The position numbers and the translations under genes are program-made. Shown here piece after piece: positions 7,484 through 17,653 of a stretch of DNA of 57,002 nt (its first letter is position 1; each line of letters starts with the position of its first letter). The notes below the pieces were generated by a model. That model saw nothing but the letters and a program-made list of their open reading frames with translations, did not search any database and was not told the DNA's origin. Location of the stretch: the NCBI RefSeq assembly GCF_001443045.1, contig NZ_LKPJ01000010.1, positions 205,210 to 262,211 of the forward strand, in the 5' to 3' direction. This stretch comes from Burkholderia ambifaria. Its GTDB lineage: Bacteria; Pseudomonadota; Gammaproteobacteria; Burkholderiales; Burkholderiaceae.

Positions 7484-8986
7484 TTACTGCGCGTCGTCGG
7501 CCCACGCCTTGGCGGCGCGCACCGCGCGCTGCCAGCCGGCCATGCAGCGCTCGACCTGCTCCTTCGGCATCGACGGCGAGAAGCGGCGATCGAGCTGCCA
7601 CTGGCTGCGCAATTCGTCGAGGTTCTTCCAGTAGCCGATCGCGAGGCCCGCGAGGTAGGCCGCGCCGAGCGCGGTCGTCTCGGTGATCTGCGGACGCACC
7701 GCGTCGACACCGAGCAGGTCGGCCTGGAACTGCATCAGCAGGTCGTTCGCACTTGCGCCGCCGTCGACGCGCAGCTCGCCGATGCTGATGCCCGAGTCGG
7801 CTTCCATCGCGGCGAGCACGTCGAGCGACTGATAGGCGATTGCGTCGAGCGCCGCGCGCGCGAGGTGCGCGGACGTCGTGCCGCGCGTGACGCCGAACAC
7901 CGAGCCGCGCGCCCGTGCGTTCCAGTGCGGCGCGCCGAGGCCGGCGAAGGCCGGCACCAGATAGACGCCGTCGGTGTGCGGCACGCTCGCGGCGAGCGCT
8001 TCGATTTCGGCGGCCGACTTGATGATGCCGACGCCGTCGCGCAGCCACTGCACGACCGCGCCCGCGATGAAGATGCTGCCTTCGAGCGCGTACTGCACGT
8101 CGTCGCCGATCTGCCAGGCGATCGTCGTGACGAGGTTGTTCTTCGACTCGATCGGCTTGTCGCCGGTGTTCATCATCAGGAAGCAGCCGGTGCCGTAGGT
8201 GTTCTTCACCATGCCCGACGTCGTGCACATCTGGCCGAACAGCGCCGCGTGCTGGTCGCCGGCGATGCCCGCGAGCGGGATCTTGGATGCGAACACCGTG
8301 GTCTTCGTGTGGCCGTAGATTTCCGACGACGCCTTCACGTCCGGCAGCATGCTGCGCGGGATGTCGAGCAGTTCGAGCAGCTCGCTGTCCCACTCGCGCG
8401 TGTGGATGTTGAACAGCATCGTGCGCGAGGCGTTCGTCACGTCGGTCACGTGCAGCTCGTGCTTCGTGAAGTTCCACACGAGCCAGCTGTCGACGGTGCC
8501 GAAGGCGAGCTTGCCCTGGCGTGCCTTGTCGCGCGCGCCCGGCACGTTGTCGAGGATCCAGCGGATCTTGGTCGCGGAGAAGTACGAGTCGATCGGCAGG
8601 CCGGTTTTCGCGCGCACCTTCGCCTCGAGGCCCTGCTTCTTCAGCGAATCGCAGAAGTCGGCGGTGCGGCGATCCTGCCAGACGATCGCGTTGTAGACGG
8701 GCTGGCCCGTCTCGCGATCCCAGACGATCGTCGTCTCGCGCTGGTTGGTGATGCCGATCGCGGCGATCGACGTGCCGTTCAGGCCGGTGCGCGTCACGGC
8801 TTCGGCGGCGACGCCCGCCTGCGTCGACCAGATTTCCTGCGGGTCGTGCTCGACCCAGCCGGGTTGCGGGTAGATCTGTTCGAATTCCTTCTGGGCGATC
8901 GACACGATGTTGCCCTGGCGATCGAACAGCATTGCGCGGGAGCTCGTCGTGCCCTGGTCAAGCGCGAGGATGTACTGGTCCTGCAT
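7484..8986 (-). CDS. glpK: Glycerol kinase
   Basis: A 500-residue FGGY-family kinase that phosphorylates glycerol to glycerol 3-phosphate with ATP in the cytoplasm. The phosphate-binding start [15 protein letters not shown], the NQRETT motif, the [11 protein letters not shown] loop and the late [17 protein letters not shown] are all present. Length matches E. coli GlpK (about 502). The start at 8986 is the ATG before [11 protein letters not shown]; an in-frame ATG five codons upstream is possible. It lies between glpD and glpF in the same direction. Confidence 0.96.
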   Translation of the reverse strand: MQDQYILALDQGTTSSRAMLFDRQGNIVSIAQKEFEQIYPQPGWVEHDPQEIWSTQAGVAAEAVTRTGLNGTSIAAIGITNQRETTIVWDRETGQPVYNAIVWQDRRTADFCDSLKKQGLEAKVRAKTGLPIDSYFSATKIRWILDNVPGARDKARQGKLAFGTVDSWLVWNFTKHELHVTDVTNASRTMLFNIHTREWDSELLELLDIPRSMLPDVKASSEIYGHTKTTVFASKIPLAGIAGDQHAALFGQMCTTSGMVKNTYGTGCFLMMNTGDKPIESKNNLVTTIAWQIGDDVQYALEGSIFIAGAVVQWLRDGVGIIKSAAEIEALAASVPHTDGVYLVPAFAGLGAPHWNARARGSVFGVTRGTTSAHLARAALDAIAYQSLDVLAAMEADSGISIGELRVDGGASANDLLMQFQADLLGVDAVRPQITETTALGAAYLAGLAIGYWKNLDELRSQWQLDRRFSPSMPKEQVERCMAGWQRAVRAAKAWADDAQ

Positions 8987-9091
8987 GTCTCTCATCTCCA
9001 TCCGTGGATTGGCGTAGTTGTGATGCGCGCCGCATGTTGCGCGGCGCGTCGGTGAATCAACATCGGTAAGACAACTGCAACTGCAAACGGA

Positions 9092-10615
9092 TCATGCGTG
9101 CGGCGCATGCGCGGCGGCGAACCACGCGTCGAGCGCGGCCGTCACGGCATCGAGCGTGCCTGGCGCGACGTGCAGGCCGAGCTTCGAGCGGCGCCACAGC
9201 ACGTCCTGCGCGCAGGTGGCCCATTCGACGTCGCGCAGGTAGCGCAGTTCGGCGTCGTGGATGCCCGGCGCGATCTCGGGGCCGAGATCGGCGAGCGACT
9301 TCGCGCCGTCGACCACGCGCTCCGCGCGCGTGCCGTACGCACGCGCATAGCGGCGCGCGAGTGCGGCGGGCAGCCACGGATGGCGTTTCGCGAACGCGTC
9401 GGCGAACACGTCGAACTTCGCATCGGCGATGTCGCCGCCCGGCAGCGGTACGCCGGCCGTCCAGGTTTGCGCGTCGCGGCCGAGGGCGCGGCACAGCAGG
9501 TCGCCGGCTTCTTCCGCGAGCTTGCGGAAGGTCGTGATCTTGCCGCCGAACACCGACAGCAGCGGCGCGCCGGCGCCGTCGTCCATCTCGAGGCGGTAGT
9601 CGCGCGTGACGGCCGATGCATTCGCCGCGTTTTCGTCTTCGAGCAGCGGGCGCACGCCCGAATAGGTCCAGTGCACGTCGGCCGGCGAGATCTTGCGCTT
9701 GAAGTAGCGGTTGATCGAATCGCACAGATACTGCGTCTCGTCGCGATCGATCGCGACCTTCGCGGGATCGTTCGTGTATTCGACGTCGGTCGTGCCGATC
9801 AGCGTGAAGTCGTGCTCGTACGGAATCGCGAAGATGATCCGCTTGTCCGGGTTCTGGAAGATGTACGCATGATCGTGATCGAACAGGCGTCGCGTGATGA
9901 TGTGGCTGCCCTTCACGAGCCGCACGCTGTGCTGCGCGCCGCGGCCGAGCGCGCCGTGCAGCACGTCGCCGACCCACGGGCCGGCCGCGTTCGCGACGGC
10001 GCGCGCCCGGACGACGCGGATCGAGCCGTCCGCATGCTGCAGCCGCGCTTCCCATTCGTCGCCGTGGCGCACCGCCGACACGAGCTTCGTGCGCGTGAGG
10101 ATCTCGGCGCCGCGCTCCTTCGCATCGAGCGCGTTCAGCACGACGAGGCGCGCATCGTCGACCCAGCCGTCCGAATACACGAAGCCGCGCTTGATCGAGT
10201 CGATCAGCGGCGCGCCGGCCGCATGGCGGCGCATGTCGATGCCGCGCGAGCCGGGCAGCAGTTCGCGTTTCGCGAGGTGATCGTAGAGGAACAGGCCGAT
10301 GCGGATCAGCCAGGCCGGCCGCAGGTTGGGCATGTGCGGCATCACGAAGCGCAGTGGCCACATGATGTGCGGCGCCGCGCGCAGCAGCGTCTCGCGCTCC
10401 TGCAGCGCTTTGCGGACGAGGCCGAATTCGTTGTACTCGAGATAGCGCAGGCCGCCGTGAATCAGCTTCGTGCTGGACGACGACGTGTGCGACGCGAGGT
10501 CGTCCTGCTCGCAGAGCAGGACCGACAGGCCGCGGCCGGCCGCATCGCGCGCGATGCCCGCGCCGTTGATGCCGCCGCCGACGACGAGCAGATCGTAGCG
10601 ATTCGGTTGGGTCAC
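9092..10615 (-). CDS. glpD: Aerobic glycerol-3-phosphate dehydrogenase
   Basis: A 507-residue FAD enzyme oxidising glycerol 3-phosphate to dihydroxyacetone phosphate at the inner membrane, passing electrons to quinone. The FAD site reads LLVVGGGINGAGIARDAAGRG, followed by the family motifs SSSSTKLIHGGLRYLE and LSVFGGKITTFRKLAE. Length equals that of E. coli GlpD (about 501). A GlpR-type operator lies 41 bases upstream of the start. Together with glpK and glpF downstream it forms the glycerol uptake and oxidation unit. Confidence 0.96.
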   Translation of the reverse strand: MTQPNRYDLLVVGGGINGAGIARDAAGRGLSVLLCEQDDLASHTSSSSTKLIHGGLRYLEYNEFGLVRKALQERETLLRAAPHIMWPLRFVMPHMPNLRPAWLIRIGLFLYDHLAKRELLPGSRGIDMRRHAAGAPLIDSIKRGFVYSDGWVDDARLVVLNALDAKERGAEILTRTKLVSAVRHGDEWEARLQHADGSIRVVRARAVANAAGPWVGDVLHGALGRGAQHSVRLVKGSHIITRRLFDHDHAYIFQNPDKRIIFAIPYEHDFTLIGTTDVEYTNDPAKVAIDRDETQYLCDSINRYFKRKISPADVHWTYSGVRPLLEDENAANASAVTRDYRLEMDDGAGAPLLSVFGGKITTFRKLAEEAGDLLCRALGRDAQTWTAGVPLPGGDIADAKFDVFADAFAKRHPWLPAALARRYARAYGTRAERVVDGAKSLADLGPEIAPGIHDAELRYLRDVEWATCAQDVLWRRSKLGLHVAPGTLDAVTAALDAWFAAAHAPHA

Positions 10616-10655
10616 CCTGCTGTCCTTATCGTCTGATGGAAATGGGCGAACATAA

Positions 10656-10675
10656 AATGTTCGAATTCGAAATTT
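10656..10675. promoter_or_regulatory. GlpR-type operator upstream of glpD
   Basis: The 20 bases AATGTTCGAATTCGAAATTT match the E. coli GlpR operator consensus (two WATKYTCGWW half sites in inverted order) at all but one position. A further half site CGAACAT lies just before it, forming a perfect CGAACAT/ATGTTCG repeat around AAA, and an AACGAACG segment follows. The site lies in the glpD promoter region and also between glpD and the divergent lipoprotein gene. Confidence 0.72.
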
Positions 10676-10779
10676 AACGAACGAAATCGAAAAAGTAAAG
10701 TTCGAAAAAAGCGGAGCCAGTAGCGCACGGCGCGATCCCGGACGATACTGGCGGAATCGACCGTTTCGCGAGGTGAATC

Positions 10780-11148
10780 ATGCGTATTGGGATGTGGGCC
10801 GGCGCGTGCGCCGTCGTTCTGGCAGGGTGCGGCACCGGCACGCCGCCGCTTGCCGGCAACTGGCGCGCGCCGTCGTTCGTCGACCTGCAGACGTCGTGCG
10901 GCGGCACCACGCGCGACTGGGGCGCGGACGCGCAGCCGGTCTATTCGACGCTGTACGACGCGTACGTGGCGAAACGGTACCGCGGGCTGACGGAAGCGAA
11001 CTATTGCGCGTTCGTAAACGAACTTTCAGCGCACTATGCGGCGCCCGACGCTGCGGGGCGCGCCGGATGGGTCGCGTATTTCAACGGCGCACGCGCGCAG
11101 GCCGTCAGCTGGCGGGCCGCGGTCGATCCGACGCTGCGCGGCGGCTGA
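10780..11148 (+). CDS. Small lipoprotein of unknown function
   Basis: A 122-residue protein with a short signal peptide and lipobox (LAGC, Cys17), followed by GTGTPPLAGNW. A GAGGTGA ribosome binding site precedes the start. The mature part has two more cysteines (in QTSCGG and NYCAF) that could form a disulfide. I do not recognise a family. It is divergent from glpD; the GlpR operator lies in the shared upstream space, so co-regulation is possible but not shown. Confidence 0.7.
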   Translation: MRIGMWAGACAVVLAGCGTGTPPLAGNWRAPSFVDLQTSCGGTTRDWGADAQPVYSTLYDAYVAKRYRGLTEANYCAFVNELSAHYAAPDAAGRAGWVAYFNGARAQAVSWRAAVDPTLRGG

Positions 11149-11187
11149 CGCGGGAAGCTGCGGGAGGCGGGAAAAGCGGGAAAAGCG

Positions 11188-11213
11188 GCGCGGCCGGAAA
11201 TCCGGCCGGCGCG
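11188..11213. terminator. GC hairpin between convergent genes
   Basis: An inverted repeat around CGGCCGG-AAAT-CCGGCCG lies between the lipoprotein gene and the small convergent gene. It lacks a T tract on either side, so terminator function is only suggested by position. Confidence 0.3.
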
Positions 11214-11236
11214 CTCAGGTCAGGAACAGCGGTACT

Positions 11237-11434
11237 TCAGGAATAGCGGTACTTGATGGATCGCAGTGCGGCGTCGCCGGTCTCGGTCACGCAGTATTTG
11301 CGTCCCGAGCCGAGCGCTTCCAGTCGGACGAGCTGCTGTTCGAGCAGTGCGTCGATTTCGTCCCGATCCATGTCGCCGTGATCGGGGGCATCCTTCACAA
11401 GCAGTAGCGTGGCGAATTCATGCGGACTCAGCAT
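11237..11434 (-). CDS. Small winged-helix-like hypothetical protein
   Basis: A 65-residue protein beginning MLSPHEFATLLLVKD. I chose this ATG because GGAGAG lies just upstream. The pattern of helix, DRDEIDALLEQQLV helix and a hairpin-like GRKYCVTETGDAAL resembles a small winged-helix domain, but no specific family is recognised. The 300 bases upstream (11435-11736) hold no other gene; I see only moderately AT-rich sequence there. Confidence 0.55.
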   Translation of the reverse strand: MLSPHEFATLLLVKDAPDHGDMDRDEIDALLEQQLVRLEALGSGRKYCVTETGDAALRSIKYRYS

Positions 11435-11736
11435 CGTTCTCTCCATGGCAATCGGTTTGCCCGCGCCGCCGGCGCAAACGCCGGTGCGCGATACCCCGGA
11501 GGGTATGGCTTGGGGGGAAAGCTGTATTCGCCGGCCTTGGGATTCGCACACGCCTTGGCACAGGCGGATCGGGCGAACGGGCCGGGGAACTGGAGTCTAG
11601 TCGAGCGCGCGGGCAACGACAAATCGTGCCCCGTTAATTTTCAGTTTGACAGGCACGCCAGCCGCTAGCGGTTCGGTCGTTGCGCCAACTTCTTGATTTC
11701 ACTTGAAGTTTCAGGTGCGGTGCAGCATCGCAAACG

Positions 11737-12516
11737 TCATTCCGCGACGTACACCTGGGTGCCCGCGGCGGCTACCGCGTCCGCCATCTCCGGTGGCAGC
11801 GGCTTGTCGGTGAAAAGCGCATGGACCTGGCTCAGGTGCCCCTGGCGCACCAGCGCCGGGCGGCCGACCTTCGAATGGTCGGCGACGAGGTAGACCGTGC
11901 GCGCATGCTGCATGATCGCCTCGGCCACGCGCACCTCGCGCGTGTCGAAGTCGCGCAGCGTGCCGTCGGCCTCAATCGCCGACGTGCCGATGATCGCGTA
12001 GTCGACCTTGAACTGCCGGATGAAGTCGATCGCGAGCTCGCCGACGATGCCCTTGTCCCACGGCCTCACGATGCCGCCCGTGATCAGCACCTCGCAGTCG
12101 GGATAGCCGCTCATCATCGACGCGACGTTCAGGTTGTTCGTGATCACGTGCAGCCCGTGATGGCGGTTCAGCGCGCGCGCGACTTCCTCGGTCGTCGTGC
12201 CGAGGTTGATGAACAGCGACGCCTGGTCGGGGATGTGTGACGCTGCCAGCGCCGCGATGCGCCGCTTCTCGTCGTGGAACATCCGCTGGCGCGCGGTGTA
12301 CGACACGTTCTCCGAGCTGGTCGGCAGGCTCGCGCCGCCGTGGTAGCGGCGCAGCAGGTTCAGGTCGGCGAGCCAGTTCACGTCGCGGCGGATCGTCTGC
12401 GGCGTGACCGCGAAGTGCGCGGCGAGATCGTCGACGGTCACGAAGCCGTCGCGCTGCACCCATTCGAGCAATTCCTGCTGGCGCGCGTTGAGGGTGAGGC
12501 GGGGATCTCGGGTCAT
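11737..12516 (-). CDS. glpR: Glycerol-3-phosphate regulon repressor (DeoR family)
   Basis: A 259-residue DeoR-family repressor. The N-terminal helix-turn-helix reads VTVDDLAAHFAVTPQTIRRDVNWL (residues about 25-48). The C-terminal sugar-phosphate sensor domain shows INLGTTTEEVA, ITGGIVRPWDKGIVG and YLVADHSKVGRPAL, all typical of GlpR. It probably represses glpD-glpK-glpF through the operator at 10656-10675 and releases it with glycerol 3-phosphate. The start at 12516 follows a weak site; the frame remains open upstream but that part is not conserved in character. Confidence 0.9.
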   Translation of the reverse strand: MTRDPRLTLNARQQELLEWVQRDGFVTVDDLAAHFAVTPQTIRRDVNWLADLNLLRRYHGGASLPTSSENVSYTARQRMFHDEKRRIAALAASHIPDQASLFINLGTTTEEVARALNRHHGLHVITNNLNVASMMSGYPDCEVLITGGIVRPWDKGIVGELAIDFIRQFKVDYAIIGTSAIEADGTLRDFDTREVRVAEAIMQHARTVYLVADHSKVGRPALVRQGHLSQVHALFTDKPLPPEMADAVAAAGTQVYVAE

Positions 12517-12605
12517 GGCTCGGCGGTCGGATCGTGAAGCGGAGCGGGTATTGTAAGGGTGGGAAGGCCGTTCGGCCGGCGTGCGGCGCGCGGTTGCCCG
12601 GAATT

Positions 12606-12665
12606 CATGCGGAAAGCGCATGGATTCATGTGACAAATGAATTTGCGCGATCGCACGGATCGCGC
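12606..12665. promoter_or_regulatory. Two inverted repeats upstream of the ggt-like gene
   Basis: The space between glpR and the divergent ggt-like gene holds CATGCG-GAAAG-CGCATG (12606-12622) and GCGCGATC-GCACG-GATCGCGC (12645-12665), both perfect, with ATTCATG repeated nearby. They could be operators or 5' leader hairpins; no regulator can be assigned. Confidence 0.35.
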
Positions 12666-12739
12666 TGCAATGGCGGACTGTCCGCGCACGCCGATCGTGC
12701 GTCCGGCGCGTTCATTCAGCTTTCGACGAGGGGAAACCG

Positions 12740-14380
12740 ATGACTGGCTTCAACTGGCACAACCCGTATCCGACGACCCGCATTCCGGTGTTCGCGCGCA
12801 ACGTCGTATCGACGTCGCACCCGCTCGCCGCGCAGGCCGGGCTGCGGATGCTGTGGAAGGGCGGCAATGCCGTCGACGCGGCGCTGGCCGCCGCAGCCGC
12901 GATCACGGTGGTCGAGCCCGTGTCGTGCGGGCTCGGCGGCGATGCGTTCGCGCTCGTGTGGGACGGCGAGCGGCTGTCCGGGCTGAATGCGTCGGGTGTC
13001 GCGCCGGCCGCGTGGAACCCCGACTACTTCCGCAAGCGTCACGGCGAGGACGCGCACGGCATCGCGAACAAGCCGACGCGTGGCTGGGATACCGTCACGG
13101 TGCCGGGCGTGATCGCGGGCTGGGAAGCGCTGCATGCAAAGTTCGGTTCGTTGCCGTTTGCGGACCTGCTCGAACCGGCGATCGAGATCGCCGAGCGCGG
13201 CTATTCGGTGTCGCCGATCGTCGCGCACAAGTGGGCGGCCGCGGTGCCCGAGCTGCAGGGGCTGCCGGGTTTCGCCGAGACCTTCATGCCGCGCGGGCGT
13301 GCGCCGCTCGTCGGCGAGCGCATGTGCCTGCCGGGCCACGCGCAGACGCTGCGCACGCTCGCGAAGGACGGCCCGCGCGCATTCTACGAGGGCGCGCTCG
13401 CCGGGCAACTCGCGGCGTTCGCGCGCGAAGGCGGCGGCGCGCTGACCGAAGCCGACCTGCGCGCGTACCGGCCGGAATGGGTCGAGCCGATCGGCAAGCG
13501 CTTCGGCCGCCACACGATTCACGAGATCCCGCCGAACGGGCAGGGCATCGCCGCGCTGATCGCGCTCGGGATCGCCGCGCAGGCGGGCGTGACCGAATGG
13601 CCTGTCGATTCGGTCGATTCGCAGCACCTGCAGATCGAGGCGATGAAGCTCGCGTTCGCGGACGTCTATCGCTACGTCGCCGATCCGCGCGCGATGGAAC
13701 TGACGCCCGAACAGATGCTCGACGACGCGTATCTCGCGGAACGCGCGAAGCTGATCGATCGCACGCGCGCGACGCACTTCGCCGCGGGCCGGCCGCATTC
13801 GGGCGGCACGATCTACCTGTCGGCAGCCGACGAGCGCGGGATGATGGTGAGCTTCATCCAGTCGAACTACATGGGCTTCGGTTCGGGGCTCGTCGTGCCC
13901 GGTACCGGCATCGCATTGCAGAACCGCGGGCACGGCTTCTCGATGGATCCGCGCTCGCCGAACGTCGTCGCGGGCGGCAAGCGGCCGTTCCATACGATCA
14001 TCCCCGCGTTCGTCACCGAGGAAGTCGACGGCCGCACCGAGGCCGTGATGAGCTTCGGCGTGATGGGCGGCGACATGCAGCCGCAGGGCCACCTGCAGAC
14101 CGTCGTGCGGATGCTCGGCTACGGACAGCAGCCGCAGGCCGCATGCGACGCACCGCGCTGGAAGGTCAATCGCGACTTCACGCTCGACGTCGAGGCGACG
14201 ATGAAGCACGAGACGGTCGATGGGCTCGCCGCGCGCGGCCATACGATCAAGTCGATCGATGATCCCTACATGGATTTCGGCTCGGGGCAGTTCGTGTGGC
14301 GCCTCGATCGCGACGATCCCGAGCGCGGCTACGTGGCCGCGAGCGACAGCCGTCGCGACGGTCTCGCGGCCGGGTTCTGA
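12740..14380 (+). CDS. Gamma-glutamyltransferase family N-terminal nucleophile hydrolase
   Basis: A 546-residue member of the gamma-glutamyltransferase family. The self-cleavage nucleophile is Thr357 in GGTIYLSAAD, followed by SFIQSNYMGFGSG, which contributes to the active site. The large subunit begins ARNVVSTSHPLAAQAGLRML and includes the Gly-rich PVSCGLGGDAFA segment. No signal peptide is visible, so it may act in the cytoplasm, unlike classical periplasmic Ggt. A GAGGGGA ribosome binding site precedes the start and a strong terminator follows. The substrate may be a gamma-glutamyl compound or an acyl amide. Confidence 0.85.
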   Translation: MTGFNWHNPYPTTRIPVFARNVVSTSHPLAAQAGLRMLWKGGNAVDAALAAAAAITVVEPVSCGLGGDAFALVWDGERLSGLNASGVAPAAWNPDYFRKRHGEDAHGIANKPTRGWDTVTVPGVIAGWEALHAKFGSLPFADLLEPAIEIAERGYSVSPIVAHKWAAAVPELQGLPGFAETFMPRGRAPLVGERMCLPGHAQTLRTLAKDGPRAFYEGALAGQLAAFAREGGGALTEADLRAYRPEWVEPIGKRFGRHTIHEIPPNGQGIAALIALGIAAQAGVTEWPVDSVDSQHLQIEAMKLAFADVYRYVADPRAMELTPEQMLDDAYLAERAKLIDRTRATHFAAGRPHSGGTIYLSAADERGMMVSFIQSNYMGFGSGLVVPGTGIALQNRGHGFSMDPRSPNVVAGGKRPFHTIIPAFVTEEVDGRTEAVMSFGVMGGDMQPQGHLQTVVRMLGYGQQPQAACDAPRWKVNRDFTLDVEATMKHETVDGLAARGHTIKSIDDPYMDFGSGQFVWRLDRDDPERGYVAASDSRRDGLAAGF

Positions 14381-14405
14381 CGGAACGCTTCCAGTGTGGT
14401 GCCCG

Positions 14406-14436
14406 ACGGGCGGCCGAATGGCCGCCCGTTTCGTTT
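14406..14436 (+). terminator. Rho-independent terminator after the ggt-like gene
   Basis: A perfect 10-base stem ACGGGCGGCC with loop GAAT is followed by TTCGTTT. It lies 25 bases after the stop codon. Confidence 0.8.
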
Positions 14437-14691
14437 GGTGCGGCGTGTTTCGTCGATGCCGCGCAAACGGTTCGAAGAACTCATCTAACGAACCGCAATA
14501 CGGGCAATGGAACTGCGCCGGTCGGGCATGGTCAGTGCTTTGAAGCACGAACATTCAAGTCCGGCTAAGATGCCAGAATGGTTCGGCCGGACCAATTCAC
14601 TATAAATGCAAGCAAAACGTCGCCTGCGGGCGTCTCGCCTGTGCCGAGGGCATCGGCCGCACGACCGCGCGACGACTGGGAGTGCACCACC

Positions 14692-15519
14692 ATGCCTACT
14701 GAAACGACGCATGTCATGCCGTGGCGTATCGAGGACATCGACCTGAACCGGATCGATCGTCAGCGCGCCGCCGCGAACGAGGATCTGCTGTTGCTGCTGT
14801 GCGCGTCGTCGTTCATCGAAAGCGGCTCGGATCTCTACACGAGCAACCTGAGCGAGTTCTTCAACGACGATCCGGAAGTCTCCGCGTGGCTCAACAATGC
14901 ATGGGAGCACGAGGAACTGCAGCACGGGCGTGCGCTGAAGGCGTACATCGCGCACGTGTGGCCCGAGTTCGACTGGGATACCGCGTTCGCGAATTTCTTC
15001 GCCGAGTATTCGAAGACCTGCTCGGTCGATGCGTTCGAGAAGACCCGCGCGCTCGAGATGGTTGCACGCTGCGTCGTCGAGACGGGCACGGCCACGCTCT
15101 ATCGCGCGATCAACGAATGTTCGGACGAGCCGGTGCTGAAGGAGATCACCGACAACATCCGCTCGGACGAAGTGCGTCACTACAAGCACTTCTTCAAGTT
15201 CTTCAAGAAGTACAACAAGCTCGAAGGCAACGGCCGGCTCGCGGTGCTCGGCGCGCTGATGCGCCGCGTGATGGAAATCAAGAACGAGGATTCGGAGATC
15301 GCGCTGCGCCACGTGTTCGCGATCCGCTATCCCGATCGCATCGGCGACAATCAGTACAACCGCGAGCGTGCCGCCCGCATCAGCTCGCTCGTGCGGCGCA
15401 ACCTGTCGGCCGACATGTGCGTGAAGATGCTGCTCAAGCCGCTCGACCTGCCCGCGAAGATCCAGCCGAGCGTCCACTATCCGCTGACGAAAATCACGCG
15501 GCACGTGTTCATGCGCTGA
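14692..15519 (+). CDS. Ferritin-like diiron protein
   Basis: A 275-residue alpha-helical protein. Carboxylate and histidine ligands of a ferritin-like diiron site can be seen: an early Glu in SSFIESGSDLY, EHEELQHG, VVETGTATLYRA and SDEVRHYKHFF. This spacing of ExxH motifs is that of the ferritin-like superfamily rather than of Dps. The start at 14692 has GGGAG upstream. No partner genes adjoin it, so the reaction (oxidase, desaturase or hydroxylase) cannot be stated. The 120-base upstream space contains GTGCTTTGAAGCAC and GGTTCGGCCGGACC palindromes. Confidence 0.72.
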   Translation: MPTETTHVMPWRIEDIDLNRIDRQRAAANEDLLLLLCASSFIESGSDLYTSNLSEFFNDDPEVSAWLNNAWEHEELQHGRALKAYIAHVWPEFDWDTAFANFFAEYSKTCSVDAFEKTRALEMVARCVVETGTATLYRAINECSDEPVLKEITDNIRSDEVRHYKHFFKFFKKYNKLEGNGRLAVLGALMRRVMEIKNEDSEIALRHVFAIRYPDRIGDNQYNRERAARISSLVRRNLSADMCVKMLLKPLDLPAKIQPSVHYPLTKITRHVFMR

Positions 15520-15585
15520 TCGTCACCGCGCGGCCCAGCGCGTATGCTGCGACAGTATCGTCTGCTTTTCACCGGGGCCGCCATC

Positions 15586-16095
15586 ATGACCGATTCCCAT
15601 CGCCACGCGCTCGAACAATGGACGTTCGATGCGTGGCCGCCGGCCGTCGTCGCGCTGTTCGACGGCACCGCCCTCGAACGCCACGCCGACGTCGCCGCGT
15701 CGCTGATCGTCGCGACCGACGACGGTCAGCTGCGCACGACACTGCTCAGCGTCGGCGAGATCCATGCGCGCGATGCGCACACGCTGCTGCTCGCGCTATG
15801 GCCGCAATCGCGCGCGGCGCGCGCGATTGCGCACCGGCGTTCGGCCGCGCTGACGCTCGTCGCGGACGGCACATTCTTTCAGGCACAACTAAGGATCGAG
15901 CCGCTCGAAGGGGACTTCGGCGGACTGGCCGGATTCGCTGCGACGATCGCGCACGGCGATGCGCAGCGGGTCGGCTATGCGCGTCTCGCGACAGGCGTCA
16001 CGTTTGCGCTGGAAGGGCAGGCACGCGCCGAGGTGCTCGCGCGCTGGCAGCGCCAGGTCGAGCACCTGCGGCGCGAGGCCGCGCGGCTTCAGTGA
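15586..16095 (+). CDS. Pyridoxamine 5'-phosphate oxidase-like flavin-binding protein
   Basis: A 169-residue split-barrel protein of the PNPOx-like family. The segment [19 protein letters not shown] followed by an [17 protein letters not shown] strand resembles the FMN-binding barrel used by small heme or flavin oxidases. I start at the ATG at 15586; an in-frame ATG 14 codons upstream gives a hydrophobic stretch without a better ribosome binding site. Its end overlaps the convergent helicase gene by seven bases. Function unknown. Confidence 0.6.
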   Translation: MTDSHRHALEQWTFDAWPPAVVALFDGTALERHADVAASLIVATDDGQLRTTLLSVGEIHARDAHTLLLALWPQSRAARAIAHRRSAALTLVADGTFFQAQLRIEPLEGDFGGLAGFAATIAHGDAQRVGYARLATGVTFALEGQARAEVLARWQRQVEHLRREAARLQ

Positions 16096-17525
16096 CCGCG
16101 CTGGCCGCTGCGCGACGAACGGTTGCGGTTCGCGTGCGCGGCATTGCCGTTCGCGGGGCGCGTGCCGTTGCCGCTTGACGGGCGACCGCCACCGCCGGCA
16201 TTGCCGGTCGCACCGCCGGCCGTGCGCGGCTTGGCCGCCTTCGCGGCCTTCGGCTGCGCATTGCCATCACGCTTCGCGGCCGGCTGGCCTGAGCCGCCTG
16301 CACGCGGCTGGCGATTGCCACCGCCACCGCCGCGCGGTTGCTGCTGCCCGCGGCGCTGCTGGATCGGCTCCGGCTTCACGTTCGGATCGGGCTCGAAGCC
16401 CGCGATCACTTCCTGCGGAATCTCGCGCTTGATCAGCCGCTCGATGTCGCGCAGCAACTGCTTCTCGTCGACGCACACGAGCGACACGGCTTCGCCGGTC
16501 GCGCCCGCGCGGCCCGTGCGGCCGATCCGGTGCACGTAGTCTTCCGGCACGTTCGGCAGGTCGAAGTTGACGACGTGCGGCAACTGATCGATATCGATCC
16601 CGCGTGCGGCGATGTCGGTCGCGACCAGCACCTGCAGCGTGCTGTTCTTGAACTCCGCGAGCGCGCGCGTGCGGGCCGACTGGCTCTTGTTGCCGTGGAT
16701 CGCCATCGCGCTGATGCTGTCCTTCGTCAGCTGTTCGGCAAGCCGGTTCGCGCCGTGCTTGGTGCGCGTGAACACGAGCACCTGGAACCAGTTGTGTTCG
16801 CGGATCAGGTGCGTGAGCAGCTCGCGCTTGCGATCGCGGTCGACCGGGTGGATCTTCTGCGCGACGCTTTCCGCGGTGGTGTTGCGGCGCGCGACTTCGA
16901 TCAGCGCCGGCGAGTCGAGCAGGCTGTCGGCCAGCGACTTGATTTCGTCGGAGAAGGTGGCCGAGAACAGCAGGTTCTGGCGCTGCGGCGGCAGCTTCGC
17001 GAGCACGCGCTTGATGTCGTGGATGAAGCCCATGTCGAGCATCCGGTCGGCTTCGTCGAGCACGAGGATGTCGAGATCCGACAGGTCGATCGTCTTTTGC
17101 TGCATGTGGTCGAGCAGGCGCCCCGGCGTCGCGACGACGATGTCGACGCCGCGCTTGAGCGCATCGATCTGCGGATTGATGCTGACGCCGCCGAACATCA
17201 CGGTCGAGCGCAGCTTCAGGTACTTGCTGTACGCGCGCACGCTTTCCTCGACCTGGGCGGCGAGTTCGCGCGTCGGCGTGAGGATCAGCGCGCGCACCGC
17301 GCGCTTCGCGCCGCGATGCTCGGCGTAGAACGTGTGCAGGCGCTGCAGGATCGGGAGCGTGAAGCCGGCGGTCTTGCCGGTGCCGGTCTGTGCGCCGGCG
17401 AGCAGGTCGCCGCCGCCGAGGACGGCAGGGATGGCCTGCTGCTGGATGGGAGTCGGCGATGTGTAGCCGAGCTCGTTGACCGCCTTGACGAGCGGTTCGG
17501 CCAGGCCGAGAGATTCGAAAGACAT
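16089..17525 (-). CDS. rhlE: DEAD-box RNA helicase, RhlE type
   Basis: A 478-residue ATP-dependent RNA helicase. All motifs are visible: Q motif (FESLGL to PTPIQ), I AQTGTGKT, Ia PTRELA, Ib [38 protein letters not shown] and [10 protein letters not shown]. After about residue 370 comes a low-complexity tail rich in Gly, Arg, Pro, Gln and Asn, which in RhlE and SrmB-like helicases helps RNA binding. The start at 17525 has GAAGAG upstream. Expected roles are ribosome assembly and RNA turnover, often in the cold. Confidence 0.9.
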   Translation of the reverse strand: MSFESLGLAEPLVKAVNELGYTSPTPIQQQAIPAVLGGGDLLAGAQTGTGKTAGFTLPILQRLHTFYAEHRGAKRAVRALILTPTRELAAQVEESVRAYSKYLKLRSTVMFGGVSINPQIDALKRGVDIVVATPGRLLDHMQQKTIDLSDLDILVLDEADRMLDMGFIHDIKRVLAKLPPQRQNLLFSATFSDEIKSLADSLLDSPALIEVARRNTTAESVAQKIHPVDRDRKRELLTHLIREHNWFQVLVFTRTKHGANRLAEQLTKDSISAMAIHGNKSQSARTRALAEFKNSTLQVLVATDIAARGIDIDQLPHVVNFDLPNVPEDYVHRIGRTGRAGATGEAVSLVCVDEKQLLRDIERLIKREIPQEVIAGFEPDPNVKPEPIQQRRGQQQPRGGGGGNRQPRAGGSGQPAAKRDGNAQPKAAKAAKPRTAGGATGNAGGGGRPSSGNGTRPANGNAAHANRNRSSRSGQRGH

Positions 17526-17590
17526 AGATACCACTCTTCAGTTTTATGATCGGCGACGCCTCGCGCGGCCCGCGCGGGGAGCGGCGTCGC

Positions 17591-17634
17591 AAAAAGCAAA
17601 GGGGCGCGGCTGCGGTTTCCCGCAGCCGCGCCCC
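17591..17634 (-). terminator. Strong terminator after the cytochrome c gene
   Basis: A perfect 15-base GC-rich stem (17601-17615 pairing with 17620-17634, four-base loop) is followed on the minus strand by TTTGCTTTTTG. It ends the two-gene cytochrome transcript. Confidence 0.88.
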
Positions 17635-17653
17635 CGTCTGTGTCGCGCGTTAT

